From Kosakonia radicincitans DSM 16656 (GTDB lineage Bacteria > Pseudomonadota > Gammaproteobacteria > Enterobacterales > Enterobacteriaceae): a stretch of 64,000 bases of DNA. Positions within the stretch are counted from its first letter, which is position 1. Each line of letters begins with the position of its first letter. The position numbers were made by a program, and so were the translations under genes. Below the pieces are notes generated by a model. It saw only the letters and a list, made by a program, of their open reading frames with translations. It searched no databases and was not told the DNA's origin. The stretch is from positions 372,001 through 436,000 of the forward strand of contig NZ_CP018016.1 in NCBI RefSeq assembly GCF_000280495.2, given 5' to 3'. Positions 62,121-64,000 of this stretch are shown piece after piece.

Positions 62121-64000
<1,880 letters not shown>

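Overview
The window is chromosomal DNA of a gamma-proteobacterium of the family Enterobacteriaceae. Gene order and protein sequences follow the E. coli tex-to-fusA segment (about 75 min) almost gene for gene, but three E. coli loci are missing and extra blocks are present. A malonate operon and a NAD-salvage cluster point to an Enterobacter/Kosakonia/Klebsiella-like organism; I cannot fix the genus by eye. There are no tRNA or rRNA genes, transposases, integrases or CRISPR arrays.

Region by region: (1) 1-13.2 kb: tex (cut by the window edge), greB, ompR-envZ, pckA, hslO-hslR-yrfG, igaA, nudE, mrcA. This is transcription elongation, osmoregulation, gluconeogenesis, redox chaperone, Rcs control and peptidoglycan synthesis. 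yhgE, found between hslO and pckA in E. coli, is absent. (2) 13.2-23.2 kb: hofMNOPQ (type IV pilus-like DNA uptake), then the aroK-aroB-damX-dam-rpe-gph-trpS chain. (3) 23.2-31.4 kb: cysG, nirD and nirB under an intact FNR plus NarL/NarP promoter, but without nirC; codA in place of tsgA; ppiA; a YhfG-Fic antitoxin-toxin pair; pabA. (4) 31.4-38.3 kb: argD behind tandem ARG boxes, yhfK, crp, yhfA, prkB, yheU, yheT.

(5) 38.3-52.2 kb is the accessory block, inserted between yheT and yheS, which are neighbours in E. coli. It carries a TelA/XpaC-like pair; an NrtR regulator divergent from a short PRPP synthetase and a NAMPT-type nicotinamide phosphoribosyltransferase; and a complete biotin-independent malonate decarboxylase operon mdcABCDEFGH with mdcR. 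The NrtR/Prs/NadV set can make NMN from nicotinamide and PRPP, with two tandem palindromes as likely operators. The mdc operon encodes uptake, ACP, prosthetic-group synthesis and transfer, loading and decarboxylation.

(6) 52.2-64 kb: yheS, kefG-kefB-yheV, slyD, slyX, fkpA, yheO-tusD-tusC-tusB and the str operon rpsL-rpsG-fusA (fusA cut by the right edge). This part is highly conserved.
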